Shown piece after piece: positions 1 to 7,293 of a stretch of 31,097 nt of DNA. The notes under the pieces are model-generated. The model saw nothing but the letters and a program-made list of their open reading frames with translations. It made no database searches and was not told the DNA's origin. Every line of letters starts with the position of its first letter. Position 1 is the first letter of the stretch. This DNA comes from Phycisphaerales bacterium (lineage in GTDB: Bacteria > Planctomycetota > Phycisphaerae > UBA1845 > Fen-1342). Location of the stretch: contig JALHJL010000054.1 of NCBI GenBank assembly GCA_022839625.1, positions 1-31,097 on the forward strand. The letters run 5' to 3'. Made by a program: the position numbers and the translations under genes.

Positions 1-682
1 GCGCAACAAGTACGGCGCATTGCTGAAGGGACTGGTGCGCTGCACGTCCTGCGGCTGCGCGATGAGTCACCACTTCGCGACGCGCGGCAACAAGCGCTAC
101 CGCTACTACGTCTGCGTCAACGCTCAGAAACGCGGCTGGGACCAGTGCCCGGCCCCATCGCTGCCGGCGGCCGAGCTCGAGCAGTTCGTAGTCGACCAGA
201 TTCGGGCGCTGGGGCAGGATGACGGCGTGATTCTCGACGCCGTGCGGGCCGCCCAGGAACACCTGCGGCAGGAAGTCGCCGCGTTGCAGGAGGCGTGCAA
301 GACGGCCGAGCGCCGCGTCACGCGGCTGACGGAGCAGATGCAGCGGCTCGCGGCCGAGGGGCGGCGGGCCGACCAAGCCGAGCGCCTCGCCGAGCTGCAG
401 GACCGGCTGCGCGACGCGGAGCAGCGCGTGACCGAGCTGGACGACGAGATCGTGCGGGCGGGCAAGCGCCTCATCGATGAGGACGAGCTGGTCGGGGCCA
501 TCGAGGCCTTCGACCCAGTGTGGGATGCGCTGAACCCGCGCGAGCGTGAGCGGATCGTGCGGCTGCTGGTTGCGCAGGTCGCGTACGACGCGAGCCAGGA
601 GGCGATCTCGGTGACGTTCAATCCGACCGGGATCGCCGCGTTGTCGAACGATGAGGAGGCGGCATGCACGATGGCGGGCTGA
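1..682 (+). CDS. Large serine recombinase (integrase), C-terminal part, 5' end outside window
   Basis: The reading frame is open from base 2, so the gene starts before the window and only about the last 226 residues are seen. They begin with the recombinase zinc-ribbon: a Cys pair in RCTSCGCAM, a basic YRYYVC segment, then a further Cys in WDQCP. A long heptad-rich coiled coil follows (roughly residues 80-150 of the visible part), then a conserved tail around NPRERERIVRLLVAQV. This is the DNA-binding and coiled-coil half of a large serine integrase. The catalytic serine domain is not in the window. Family knowledge says such enzymes integrate and excise phage genomes between attP and attB. 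The stop overlaps the next gene by 19 bases, so the two are probably co-translated. The family call is firm; whether this copy is active cannot be judged here. Confidence 0.9.
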   Translation, partial: RNKYGALLKGLVRCTSCGCAMSHHFATRGNKRYRYYVCVNAQKRGWDQCPAPSLPAAELEQFVVDQIRALGQDDGVILDAVRAAQEHLRQEVAALQEACKTAERRVTRLTEQMQRLAAEGRRADQAERLAELQDRLRDAEQRVTELDDEIVRAGKRLIDEDELVGAIEAFDPVWDALNPRERERIVRLLVAQVAYDASQEAISVTFNPTGIAALSNDEEAACTMAG

Positions 683-1104
683 CGGTCACGCGGAAGATCC
701 ACTTCTCGCTGCGGAACAAGGGACGGCGCGAGATCCGGTCCGGCCCGCAGCCCGTGCCGGACGTCGTGCCGGCCGGCCGGGTGCCGCGGGTCGCCCGGTT
801 GATGGCCCTGGCGATCCGCTTCGTCGACCTGATCCGCTCGGGGGCGATCACCGACCAGGCCGACCTGGCCCGCCTGGGCCACGTGTCGCGGGCCCGCGTC
901 ACCCAGATCATGAACCTGCTGCACCTGGCACCCGCGATCCAGGAGGAAATCCTGTTCCTGCCAAGGGTTACGAGCGGGCATGACCCGATCAGCGAACGCG
1001 ACCTGCGGGCCGTCGCCGCGGAGGTGGACTGGCGTGAGCAGCGGCGGCTGTGGCGAAAGCTGCCCGCTGGCGAGCGGCGCGCGGCCCCGCGCGTTTCCGC
1101 TTGA
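664..1104 (+). CDS. ParB-like HTH protein linked to the recombinase
   Basis: A 146-aa basic protein. Residues about 45-100 form a helix-turn-helix of the KorB/ParB type: DQADLARLGHVSRARVTQIM, followed by a helix with LLHLAPAIQEEIL. This is the segment seen in ParB-family DNA-binding proteins after the nuclease-like domain, but the nuclease-like domain is absent. The start overlaps the end of the recombinase gene, so the pair forms one transcription unit. A role in controlling recombinase expression or direction is plausible but is only inferred from position. The stop codon lies inside a sigma70-like -35 box (TTGACA). Confidence 0.8.
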   Translation: MHDGGLTVTRKIHFSLRNKGRREIRSGPQPVPDVVPAGRVPRVARLMALAIRFVDLIRSGAITDQADLARLGHVSRARVTQIMNLLHLAPAIQEEILFLPRVTSGHDPISERDLRAVAAEVDWREQRRLWRKLPAGERRAAPRVSA

Positions 1105-1129
1105 CATCCCGGATACCAAACAGTACCCT
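1101..1129 (+). promoter_or_regulatory. Sigma70-like promoter TTGACA-17-TACCCT
   Basis: A perfect -35 hexamer TTGACA (1101-1106) is followed after 17 bases by TACCCT (1124-1129), a fair -10 match. The -35 box overlaps the stop codon of the HTH gene. The promoter would drive the short basic ORF at 1159 or a non-coding transcript. Confidence 0.45.
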
Positions 1130-1158
1130 AACACGAGATCGGTCAAGGGCGTTGCCCG

Positions 1159-1287
1159 ATGCCAGCCCAAAATCGCCGGCGGCAGGCCAAGGAATCGCCA
1201 CCCAAGGATGGGGGCCGCCGGTACTTGAACCGCACACCGTCTGCCCGCTCGGCGGAAAGGCGGCGGCGCTTCCGGCAACACGGTTGA
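1159..1287 (+). CDS. Possible 42-aa arginine-rich small protein
   Basis: ATG at 1159 opens a 42-codon frame to TGA at 1285. The product is very basic, with about a third of residues Arg and a C-terminal SAERRRRFRQHG. An AAGGG at 1145-1149 lies 9 bases before the start, and the TTGACA promoter at 1101 lies just upstream. No family is recognised. Arg-rich ORFs arise easily by chance in GC-rich DNA, so the call rests mainly on promoter plus RBS context. If real it may bind nucleic acid. Confidence 0.3.
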   Translation: MPAQNRRRQAKESPPKDGGRRYLNRTPSARSAERRRRFRQHG

Positions 1288-1558
1288 CGCGTTCTCACAA
1301 CCCATCGGGTTCCGCGTCTGCGCATTCCGCTCGGCGCGAAGCCTGCTGCTGAATCGCCAATCGCCAGGGGCGGCCGCAGAGGTCCTGGACGGGTGATGGT
1401 GTGCCGAGGCTGGAGGGCATGCCATGGACGCGCCGAGAGCGCTAGAGAGCACGCAGGTTCGAGGCGATGAGGGCCCCGGGGACGCGGAACAGATCAACAT
1501 CCAGAAGCCGGCACACCGTGCTATCCCCACTCACGATGTTGGCGCGGGTTCCGATCCG
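1288..1558. other. Stretch without a convincing gene
   Basis: About 270 bases between the small basic ORF and the promoter of the next gene. An open frame continues upstream from the 644-aa gene (in-frame ATG at 1424), but it has no ribosome binding site and lies before the apparent promoter, so it is read as non-coding. No tRNA, repeat or terminator was seen. Confidence 0.4.
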
Positions 1559-1587
1559 TTGAGGCCCCCGTATCGACGTGGTAGAAT
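1559..1587 (+). promoter_or_regulatory. Sigma70-like promoter TTGAGG-17-TAGAAT
   Basis: TTGAGG (1559-1564) and TAGAAT (1582-1587) are separated by exactly 17 bases. Transcription would begin near 1594, about 55 bases ahead of the ATG at 1649. This position argues for the 1649 start over upstream in-frame ATGs at 1424 and 1586. Confidence 0.6.
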
Positions 1588-1648
1588 GGCGGCAAGTCAT
1601 GCGCTCGTGCCGGAAATCAGGGGTCTGCGGATCAGCGTGCGAAGGGAT

Positions 1649-3583
1649 ATGCCGTCATCCAAACCAGAGTCAGAATGCGAGTCGTACCTCTTTGTCGCCA
1701 GGAACGGTGTCGATGGGTCGTCGCCCGACACCGTGTTCTATCAGGCGGCCGACGCTGAGCTTGCCGAGTCGCTCTGCCGGCTCTGCCAGCGGGAGTACGG
1801 GGATCAGCTGCGGTTTACGCACAAGCCGTCGTCGTCATTCTCGCCCGACGAGCAAGTGCTCATGGACGAAACGCTCGACGATCTCAGTATCTACGACGAC
1901 CCCGACCCCGGCATTTACGACCCCCAGCCGACACGAGAGATGCTCATGCGCGCTCAGTACGCGCGGCGTGCTCAGCGGTGGGAGGAGATGCTGAAATGCC
2001 GGCGGGAGCGTACCGGCTCGCCTACCCAGGCTGTTCCGGGACCGAAAGCAACCTGCCATGCCGATTCGGCCGGCTGCAGCCTGGCCGAAGATGTTCTGCT
2101 GCGCGTCTGTGGCGTTGCTGCCGACGACCCCGAACTGACGGCGCAGCATGCCGACGACCTTCGTTTGGCCTGCAGCCTGATCGGTCCGCGGTACGTCGTC
2201 ACGGGTGCCCAGCTTGAACTCGCTTTGTCGCTGCTCGCGTCAGTGTTGGGCAGCTTCTCACGTCTAAACCCAACGCACCTGCCGTTGGGCTACTCGGGGC
2301 CGACTGTCAAGTCAGGTGGCTGGCTTGATCGCGATGTCCTGGAGCGCGCGGGCAAGCAGATCGTCGGGATCCTCTGGGCCGACTGTACCGCGGAGACGGT
2401 CGCGTTTCGCGTCGAGCACGCGGCGTCGGAGGCGGTGCGCTTGGGGTTCATGGAGGAGCAGCGATACGACGCATGGCGCCCCGGCATGGCCAGCGGCTCG
2501 GGTTGGCGAACAGCCGTGATGGCCACGCCCTACGGTGTGATGCGGGCCCATGGCGCCGCCGTATCGAGCGCCCCGCGCGAGTTCAACGTGCGCCAACCCC
2601 AACCGCCGACTGCGACGGTGGTGGTGGCGCCCCCGGCCAGCGGGGCTTCGACGAGCGACGAAATCCCCGCCGTGAATGCGGACGCACCGTCCCGTGACGA
2701 GGAGGCCGCCGACACGAGGCAGTATCGCACGCGGTTGTTCGCGTTGCGCGAACGCCGCGGGCTGGCCGATGATGATTTCGCGGCAAAGGGCGGCGCCAAC
2801 GTCCGACAAACTGCAGCACGGCTGGCCGATGAGCTGGACGTATGGGTTGAGGCCATCCGTGACGCCGACGCGGATCGGAACCCCGCGGGTGGCTACTGGA
2901 GCGTCTTGGGCGATGACCTGCGCGACATGCTTGGTCCTGCCGAACTGGCGAGCGGTGTCTTCGAGGATGATTGGACGCCGCTGCTCACACATCTGCGCAT
3001 GAACAGGCAGGCTGAGCTCGCGAATACGCTGGATCGTCTGGCCGAGGCGGTCATCCCACAGGCGCAGGAGTTGGCGCGCGATCTGGATGCCGTGGCCTAC
3101 CTGCGCAACGGGGGGCCGCGGGATGCGCTGTACGAACACTACGCGCGCGAGGATCTCGCCACCCACGAGGCATGCGTCGCACAGGGACGCCAGGACGTGG
3201 GCCGTGACGTGATGCGGATCGTCGCGATGTTGCGGACGCTGGCTGAGAACGAGACGAACAGCGCCACGGCAGCGACGATCGTGTCGAAGAGTAAGCCGCG
3301 TCGGGCGCCGCAGCGCGGCACGCGGGCGGCGAACATCGAGAAGCTCGAGAAAGAGCTTGAGAAACACCTGCTGGCAGCGCGCGACCACGCGCACTCACTA
3401 CGCGACCGCGACCGAGAACCCGCGTTGCTGCCTCGGCCGACCCAGAAGGAACTGGCGCGACGCACCGGGCTCACGCAACCCGACGTCTCGCGGTGTCTTA
3501 AGGACCCACGCGCGAAGGTGCTGAAGATCCTCTGGGAAACCGCGGAGTCGCTTGACGAAGTCATGAAGTACAAGCGGCGCTAG
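1649..3583 (+). CDS. Unrecognised 644-aa protein with C-terminal HTH; cargo (moron) candidate
   Basis: No family was recognised. The N-terminal third has a short acidic stretch (DDLSIYDDPDPGIYDP) and a helical region around ADDLRLACSLIGPRYVV. A Pro/Ala-rich linker lies near residues 310-345. The second half is helical, with a likely coiled coil near residues 560-590 (IEKLEKELEKHLLAARDHA). A clear HTH follows at about 600-620 (ELARRTGLTQPDVSRCLKD), so the protein probably binds DNA through its C-terminus. The start at 1649 is preceded by GAAGGGA and by a promoter 62-90 bases upstream. The gene ends at a perfect intrinsic terminator. A single gene with its own promoter and terminator beside the integration module is the classic moron layout, so a lysogenic role such as conversion or exclusion is inferred. 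It could also be a regulator. Confidence 0.8.
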   Translation: MPSSKPESECESYLFVARNGVDGSSPDTVFYQAADAELAESLCRLCQREYGDQLRFTHKPSSSFSPDEQVLMDETLDDLSIYDDPDPGIYDPQPTREMLMRAQYARRAQRWEEMLKCRRERTGSPTQAVPGPKATCHADSAGCSLAEDVLLRVCGVAADDPELTAQHADDLRLACSLIGPRYVVTGAQLELALSLLASVLGSFSRLNPTHLPLGYSGPTVKSGGWLDRDVLERAGKQIVGILWADCTAETVAFRVEHAASEAVRLGFMEEQRYDAWRPGMASGSGWRTAVMATPYGVMRAHGAAVSSAPREFNVRQPQPPTATVVVAPPASGASTSDEIPAVNADAPSRDEEAADTRQYRTRLFALRERRGLADDDFAAKGGANVRQTAARLADELDVWVEAIRDADADRNPAGGYWSVLGDDLRDMLGPAELASGVFEDDWTPLLTHLRMNRQAELANTLDRLAEAVIPQAQELARDLDAVAYLRNGGPRDALYEHYAREDLATHEACVAQGRQDVGRDVMRIVAMLRTLAENETNSATAATIVSKSKPRRAPQRGTRAANIEKLEKELEKHLLAARDHAHSLRDRDREPALLPRPTQKELARRTGLTQPDVSRCLKDPRAKVLKILWETAESLDEVMKYKRR

Positions 3584-3604
3584 TTCGCGCGCCGCGGATC
3601 TGTC

Positions 3605-3649
3605 GCGATTGCAGTTGCAGAGTTTTCCTGCAACTGCAATCGCTTTTTT
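3605..3649 (+). terminator. Perfect rho-independent terminator
   Basis: A 16-bp perfect stem (GCGATTGCAGTTGCAG at 3605-3620 with its exact complement at 3628-3643) encloses a 7-base loop and is followed by six T residues (3644-3649). It lies 22 bases after the stop of the 644-aa gene and isolates that gene from the sigma-factor gene downstream. Confidence 0.95.
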
Positions 3650-3706
3650 ATGCGCGCAAGTGACGCCGAATCGGCCACTTACAGGCGTCGCCAAGATATG
3701 CACGCA

Positions 3707-3789
3707 GCCATCTGCAACCCGCCCGGAGGGCGGTGCGGCCCGTCGTGGGCCGCGGTTTTCCCCCTCCGCTGCGGAGATCTGCAGATGGC
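3707..3789 (+). promoter_or_regulatory. Structured leader hiding the start site of the sigma-like gene
   Basis: The outer arms GCCATCTGCA (3707-3716) and TGCAGATGGC (3780-3789) are exact complements, and the second arm contains the ATG at 3785. Inside lie CCGCCC-GGA-GGGCGG (3719-3733), GCGGCCC-GTCGT-GGGCCGC (3735-3753) followed by GGTTTTC, and CTCC-GCTGC-GGAG (3764-3776). In the last of these the GGAG is the ribosome binding site. ATCTGCAGAT (3777-3786) is also a 10-bp DNA palindrome. The element could act as a translational switch, an attenuator or an operator. The pairings are seen directly; the function is inferred. Confidence 0.5.
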
Positions 3790-4339
3790 TACGCAAACCG
3801 CTCTCACCCCTGACAACTGCATCGACGACTACGCCCTCGCCCGCATCGACTACCGCGTCGGCCGCCTGGTCGAGGCCTTCCACCTCGACGAGCACACGGC
3901 CGAGGACCTGCGGCAGGACATGATTGTCGAGCTGCTGGAGGCCAGCAGTCGGTACGACCCGGCGCGCTCCAGGCGCAACACCTTCATCACCCGCGTCCTC
4001 GACCGCCACTACCTGCACCTGGCGCGGGGACTCGCCAACCGCCAGAAGCACGAAGCCCTGCACCCGACGCCGATCTCGGTCCTCGAGCACTTCCAGCCGG
4101 CTGGCAACGACGTTCGTCGTGGCGAGCGGTCGGCCTGCGAGCGCAGCGAGCTGGCGATGGACCTGTCCGAGCTGATCGACGGCTTGCCGGCGCAACTGCG
4201 CCGCATCTGCGAGGAACTGCAGGTGTTCACGCCGGCTGAGGTGGCGAAGCGGCTGCGGCTGCACCGCAGCACGGTCTATCGCGCGATGGACGACATCCGG
4301 CAGCACTTCGTCGCGGCGGGATTGGACGGTGTCGCATGA
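3785..4339 (+). CDS. Phage sigma-70 family (ECF-like) sigma factor
   Basis: A 184-aa protein with the two-domain plan of a group IV sigma factor. Region 2 is at about residues 36-80 (EDLRQDMIVELLEASSRYDP, then FITRVLDRHYLHLAR). Region 4, with an HTH, is at about 128-176 (LPAQLRRICEELQ, then PAEVAKRLRLHRSTVYRAMD). The ATG at 3785 is chosen because GGAG stands 8 bases upstream and the family begins near there; an in-frame upstream ATG at 3650 lacks support. Its expected role is to direct host RNA polymerase to phage promoters. A 30-bp element just after its stop recurs before the tRNA and virion genes and is the best candidate target. The start region is highly structured, suggesting tight control. 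A sigma-like DNA-binding regulator without sigma activity is the main alternative. Confidence 0.8.
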   Translation: MATQTALTPDNCIDDYALARIDYRVGRLVEAFHLDEHTAEDLRQDMIVELLEASSRYDPARSRRNTFITRVLDRHYLHLARGLANRQKHEALHPTPISVLEHFQPAGNDVRRGERSACERSELAMDLSELIDGLPAQLRRICEELQVFTPAEVAKRLRLHRSTVYRAMDDIRQHFVAAGLDGVA

Positions 4340-4345
4340 GAGGCT

Positions 4346-4375
4346 GCGACAGAACTCGCTGGCACGCAGATGTAG
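4346..4375 (+). promoter_or_regulatory. Copy 1 of 30-bp bipartite element, candidate phage promoter
   Basis: GCGACAGAAC (4346-4355), seven variable bases, then CACGCAGATGTAG (4363-4375). The same halves with the same spacing occur at 22457-22486. A small hairpin GGCG-N8-CGCC (4379-4394) follows, then an AGGAG and the ATG of the nuclease gene at 4411. The halves sit at about -35/-10 distance and do not resemble TTGACA/TATAAT; GAAC recalls the -35 of ECF promoters. It directly follows the sigma-like gene. Promoter function is inferred. Confidence 0.6.
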
Positions 4376-4410
4376 TGGGGCGAACGGACACGCCAACCAC
4401 AGGAGCCGTC

Positions 4411-5226
4411 ATGGATGAGTCCTTCTCAATCGACCTCGGTGTGCTGACGGTCGAACCCGAGTCCACGTACCACGATCAGGCTGGCGAGTACCTCTCGAGC
4501 CACCTGCTCGCGGACTTTCGCAGGTGTCCGCTGCTCTACCACCAGCGCGTGGCCGGACAGGTTGAGCGGCGCGACACGCCGGCGTACCTCGTCGGCCGGG
4601 CTGCACATTGCCGTCTGCTGGAAGGCAATGCGGCGTACCAGGAGCGCTACGCGGTCGGCGGCCCCATCAACCCGAAGACTGGCCGCCCGTTCGGCGCGGC
4701 GACGAAGGCGTTCAGCGATTGGGCGGCCGCGCAGGGCAAGCCGGTCCTGACCGCCGATCAGGTCGAGCTCATCGAGAACCTCGCCACCGGCCTGGCGCGG
4801 AATGACGCGGCCGTCGACCTGCTGCTGTACGGCCAGGCGGAAGGCGTCGTGCGTGCCGAGTACTGCGAGGCGCCGTGCCAGATCCGACCGGACTGGGTGC
4901 ATCCGCACCGCGGCCTGGTCGACCTCAAGACCTGCGACGACCTGACGTGGTTCGAGGCTGACGCGCGGCGCTACGGCTACATCCACCAGCTCGCGTTCTA
5001 CCGCGCCGTGCTCGCGCAGGTGCTCGAGCAACTGCTCGTCCCGGTCCACATCATCGCTATCGAGAAGAAGGAACCGTTCCGGTGCGGCGTGTGGCGTGTG
5101 GATGAGGCGTCGCTGGCGCAGGCGCAGCGCGAAAACGAGACCGCGATCCGGCGTCTGCAGGTCTGCCGGACCCGGAACGTGTGGCCCACGTTGTACGAGG
5201 AAATCCGCGTGTTGAGCGCGGCCTGA
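4411..5226 (+). CDS. PD-(D/E)XK exonuclease-like protein (RecE/DUF3799 type)
   Basis: A 271-aa protein. Early motifs include SHLLADFRRCPLLYHQRV and GRAAHCRLLEG, the arrangement seen in RecB/RecE-like nucleases. D161 in IRPDW and D171-L-K173 in LVDLKTC form the PD-(D/E)XK metal-binding core, and a QLAFYRAVL helix with conserved Gln/Tyr follows. The expected role is 5'-3' resection of linear DNA to give single strands for the annealing ATPase and SSB encoded next. The start at 4411 has AGGAG five bases upstream and lies just after the 30-bp element. An upstream in-frame ATG at 4336 overlaps the sigma gene and is not preferred. Confidence 0.8.
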   Translation: MDESFSIDLGVLTVEPESTYHDQAGEYLSSHLLADFRRCPLLYHQRVAGQVERRDTPAYLVGRAAHCRLLEGNAAYQERYAVGGPINPKTGRPFGAATKAFSDWAAAQGKPVLTADQVELIENLATGLARNDAAVDLLLYGQAEGVVRAEYCEAPCQIRPDWVHPHRGLVDLKTCDDLTWFEADARRYGYIHQLAFYRAVLAQVLEQLLVPVHIIAIEKKEPFRCGVWRVDEASLAQAQRENETAIRRLQVCRTRNVWPTLYEEIRVLSAA

Positions 5227-5360
5227 GTCGTGCGCGGGGCCCGGGTGGGATGGCGTGCCGCCGGCACGGATGCCAACCCAAAAGCGCGGCCAGACTCCCT
5301 GTGCCCGCCCGGGCGCCCGCCACGTTGTACCTGATGCACCCACCAACCTGAGGAACTCAC
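5227..5360 (+). other. Intergenic leader with a GC hairpin, function unknown
   Basis: 134 bases between two co-directional genes, longer than most gaps in this operon. It contains GTGCC-GCC-GGCAC (5255-5267) and further complementary G/C runs (GGGCCCGGG near 5238 and CCCGGGC near 5310). No promoter, T-tract or conserved RNA core was found. Confidence 0.25.
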
Positions 5361-6155
5361 ATGGCGTTGCTCGAGAAGATCCATCGCGGGGCGCGGGCGG
5401 CCCCGCCGCGCATCCTGATCTACGGCACCGAAGGCATCGGGAAGTCGACGACCGGCGCGCAGGCCCCCAAGCCGGTGTTCGTCCAGACCGAGGACGGGCT
5501 CGACCAGATCGATTGCGACTCGTTCCCGCGCGCGGCGAGCTATGGCGACGTCGTCGCGGCGCTGTCGGCGTTGTACGCCGAATCGCATGACTACCAGACG
5601 ATCGTGATCGACACGCTCGACTGGTTGGAGCGCCTGATCTGGGACGAGGTCTGCCGCGAGTACGGCGTCAAGAGCATCGAGAAGGCCGATGGCGGCTACG
5701 CGAAGGGCTACACGCACGCCCTCACGCAGTGGCGCGAGATCCTGAGCGGCCTCGACGCATTGCGCAACGAACGCGGCATGGCTGTGATCCTGCTCGCGCA
5801 CGCCAAGGTCGAGAAGTTCGAGGACCCCGAGTCCGTCGCCTACGACCGCTACTCACCGCGCCTGCACAAGCATGCCGCCGCGCTCATCACGGAATGGTGC
5901 GACGCCGTGCTGTTCGCCACCCGCAAGTTCCGCACGCAGACCGAGGACGCCGGCTTCAACAAGAAGCGCTCGATCGCCGTGGCGCTCGGGGCGGAAGGTG
6001 GCGAGCGGGTGCTGCGCACCGTGGGCGGCCCGTCCTGCATCGCGAAAAACCGCTTCGGCCTGCCGACCGAACTGCCGCTGTCCTGGGCGGCGCTCATGGC
6101 CGCGATGACCGGCAGCGCCCCGTCAATGAACGAAGGAGAGACGACCCGTGGCTAA
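5361..6155 (+). CDS. RecA-like ATPase of the Sak4 single-strand annealing type
   Basis: A 264-aa P-loop protein. Walker A is GTEGIGKST (residues 22-30) and Walker B is in QTIVIDTLDWLE (about 77-85). An AHAK segment after a beta-strand (VILLAHAK) fits the RecA-like core. The compact size and the lack of a helicase or DnaB region fit phage Sak4-type ATPases, which load on SSB-coated single-stranded DNA and promote annealing in phage recombination. The neighbours agree: an exonuclease before and a DUF669 SSB-like protein after, overlapping by 8 bases. The start is ATG at 5361. A general AAA_24 ATPase label would also be correct. Confidence 0.85.
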   Translation: MALLEKIHRGARAAPPRILIYGTEGIGKSTTGAQAPKPVFVQTEDGLDQIDCDSFPRAASYGDVVAALSALYAESHDYQTIVIDTLDWLERLIWDEVCREYGVKSIEKADGGYAKGYTHALTQWREILSGLDALRNERGMAVILLAHAKVEKFEDPESVAYDRYSPRLHKHAAALITEWCDAVLFATRKFRTQTEDAGFNKKRSIAVALGAEGGERVLRTVGGPSCIAKNRFGLPTELPLSWAALMAAMTGSAPSMNEGETTRG

Positions 6156-6603
6156 CCTCAATGGCTTTGACGCACGCACTGTGGAGCCCGCCGCCGACTT
6201 CGAGCCGCTGCCGGCCGGCAAGTACCTCGCCGCCATCATCGAGTCGGAGATGAAGCCGACGAAGAGCGGCGGCGGGCAGTACCTGCAGCTCACCTTCCAG
6301 ATCCTCGACGGGCCGTACAAGGGGCGCTTCGCCTGGGCCCGCCTGAACCTCGACAACGCGAACCCCACGACGGTGAAGATCGCGCGCGGCGAGCTGTCGG
6401 CGATCTGCCGCGCGGTCGGCGTGCTGGCCCCGAAGGACAGTGTCGAGCTGCATAACTTGCCGCTCGTCATCACCGTGAAACTGAAGAAGCGCCAGGACAC
6501 CGGCGACCTGACCAACGAGATCAAGGGCTACGCCGCGAAGGACGCGGAGGCCAGCCCGGCGCCGCAGGCCGCGAGCAACACACCGCCGTGGAGACGGCCG
6601 TGA
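6148..6603 (+). CDS. DUF669-family SSB-like protein
   Basis: A 151-aa protein beginning at GTG 6148, with GGAG nine bases upstream and an 8-base overlap with the ATPase gene. The body has the DUF669 pattern: FEPLPAGKYLAAIIESEMKP, GGGQYLQLTFQILDGPYKGR, WARLNLDN, then VKIARGELSAICRAVGV. A low-complexity acidic/Pro/Ala tail ends in PPWRRP. This resembles OB-fold single-strand binding proteins with a disordered tail. Its likely role is to coat single strands made by the exonuclease and to recruit the Sak4-like ATPase. Confidence 0.85.
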   Translation: MANLNGFDARTVEPAADFEPLPAGKYLAAIIESEMKPTKSGGGQYLQLTFQILDGPYKGRFAWARLNLDNANPTTVKIARGELSAICRAVGVLAPKDSVELHNLPLVITVKLKKRQDTGDLTNEIKGYAAKDAEASPAPQAASNTPPWRRP

Positions 6604-6992
6604 TCACGCTCGAGCTGCCGTACCCGCCCAGCGTCAACCACTACTGGCGGCACTATCGCGGCCGGACGCTGATCAGCCGCGGCGGGCGCACCTTCCGCAA
6701 GGATGTGGGCGCCGCGCTCGCGGCAGCGGGTGTGCGGCCAATGGACGGGCGCTTGGCGGTCGCAGTCGAGGTGTATCCGCCGGATCGCCGGCGGCGGGAC
6801 ATCGACAACGTGCAAAAGGCCCTGCTGGATGCCCTGGAACACGGGGGCGCGTTCCATAACGACTCGCAGGTCGTCTGGCTGCTAACCGAAAAGGCCGAGG
6901 TTGTTCCCGGCGGCAAGACGACCGTGCGCATCGCGGAGAGGTCATGCCGCAATCCGGGGTTCCCGATTGTCGCGCCCTCGAGTCTGAACTGA
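6600..6992 (+). CDS. RusA-like Holliday junction resolvase
   Basis: A 130-aa protein. The signature ELPYPPSVNHYWR opens it, followed by PPDRRRRDIDNVQKALLDAL and FHNDSQV. The acidic residues in DIDN and ND are the metal-binding residues of RusA. Family knowledge: RusA dimers cut four-way junctions and complete phage recombination. GTG at 6600 is preferred because it overlaps the previous TGA in a GTGA and has GGAGA six bases upstream; GTG at 6588 is in frame and possible. It completes a nuclease, annealase, SSB and resolvase set. The last residues run into the start of the next gene. Confidence 0.88.
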   Translation: MITLELPYPPSVNHYWRHYRGRTLISRGGRTFRKDVGAALAAAGVRPMDGRLAVAVEVYPPDRRRRDIDNVQKALLDALEHGGAFHNDSQVVWLLTEKAEVVPGGKTTVRIAERSCRNPGFPIVAPSSLN

Positions 6993-7201
6993 TCGGCGCC
7001 GCGCTGCGCTACGTGGCGCTGGCTGATTGGTTCGAGGCCCGGCCCATGGCGCACCACCGGCGCGATGGGGAGCGCGAGGCGATGGATGCATTCAACGTGG
7101 TCGAAGCGGAACTGCGGCGCGCCGGCGCCCGACTGCTGCGCCGCCTCGGTCACCGCGAGCTGGTTCTTGAACAGGTGTTGAGCGAGACGCTACCGCGATG
7201 A
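6944..7201 (+). CDS. Small hypothetical protein (85 aa)
   Basis: ATG at 6944 follows a GGAGAGG ribosome binding site and lies inside the 3' end of the resolvase gene (49-base overlap); its stop overlaps the helicase start (GATGATT region). It is mostly helical with charged faces (GEREAMDAFNVVEAELRRAG). No family is recognised. The tight overlaps on both sides support a real, translationally coupled gene of the replication operon. Confidence 0.7.
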   Translation: MPQSGVPDCRALESELIGAALRYVALADWFEARPMAHHRRDGEREAMDAFNVVEAELRRAGARLLRRLGHRELVLEQVLSETLPR

Positions 7202-7293
7202 TTCTGCGTCCCTACCAGAACGAAGCGATCGAGGCGGTCTATCGCCATCTGCGCGAGCGGGATGACCACCCGTGTGTGGTGTTGCCCACGGGC

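Noticed and set aside
1205..1260. A tRNA-like 3' arm on the minus strand (GGTACTTGAACC in the plus strand)
   Set aside because: The T loop would have eight bases, the T stem only three pairs, and no matching acceptor or anticodon arm was found. I also saw no second copy that would mark an att site.
124..1530. A minus-strand open frame of 468 codons over the recombinase end
   Set aside because: It opposes two plus-strand genes with clear motifs; the product is Ser/Arg/Pro-rich shadow sequence without a ribosome binding site.
1424..1648. Longer N-terminus of the 644-aa protein from ATG 1424
   Set aside because: The extension has no ribosome binding site, lies upstream of or across the TTGAGG-17-TAGAAT promoter and has an unprotein-like composition.
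3515..3560. CTGAAGA followed by GAAA near the end of the 644-aa gene, a possible third hammerhead
   Set aside because: Stems II and III do not form with proper lengths and no UH cleavage site follows stem III; the match lies in coding sequence and is chance.
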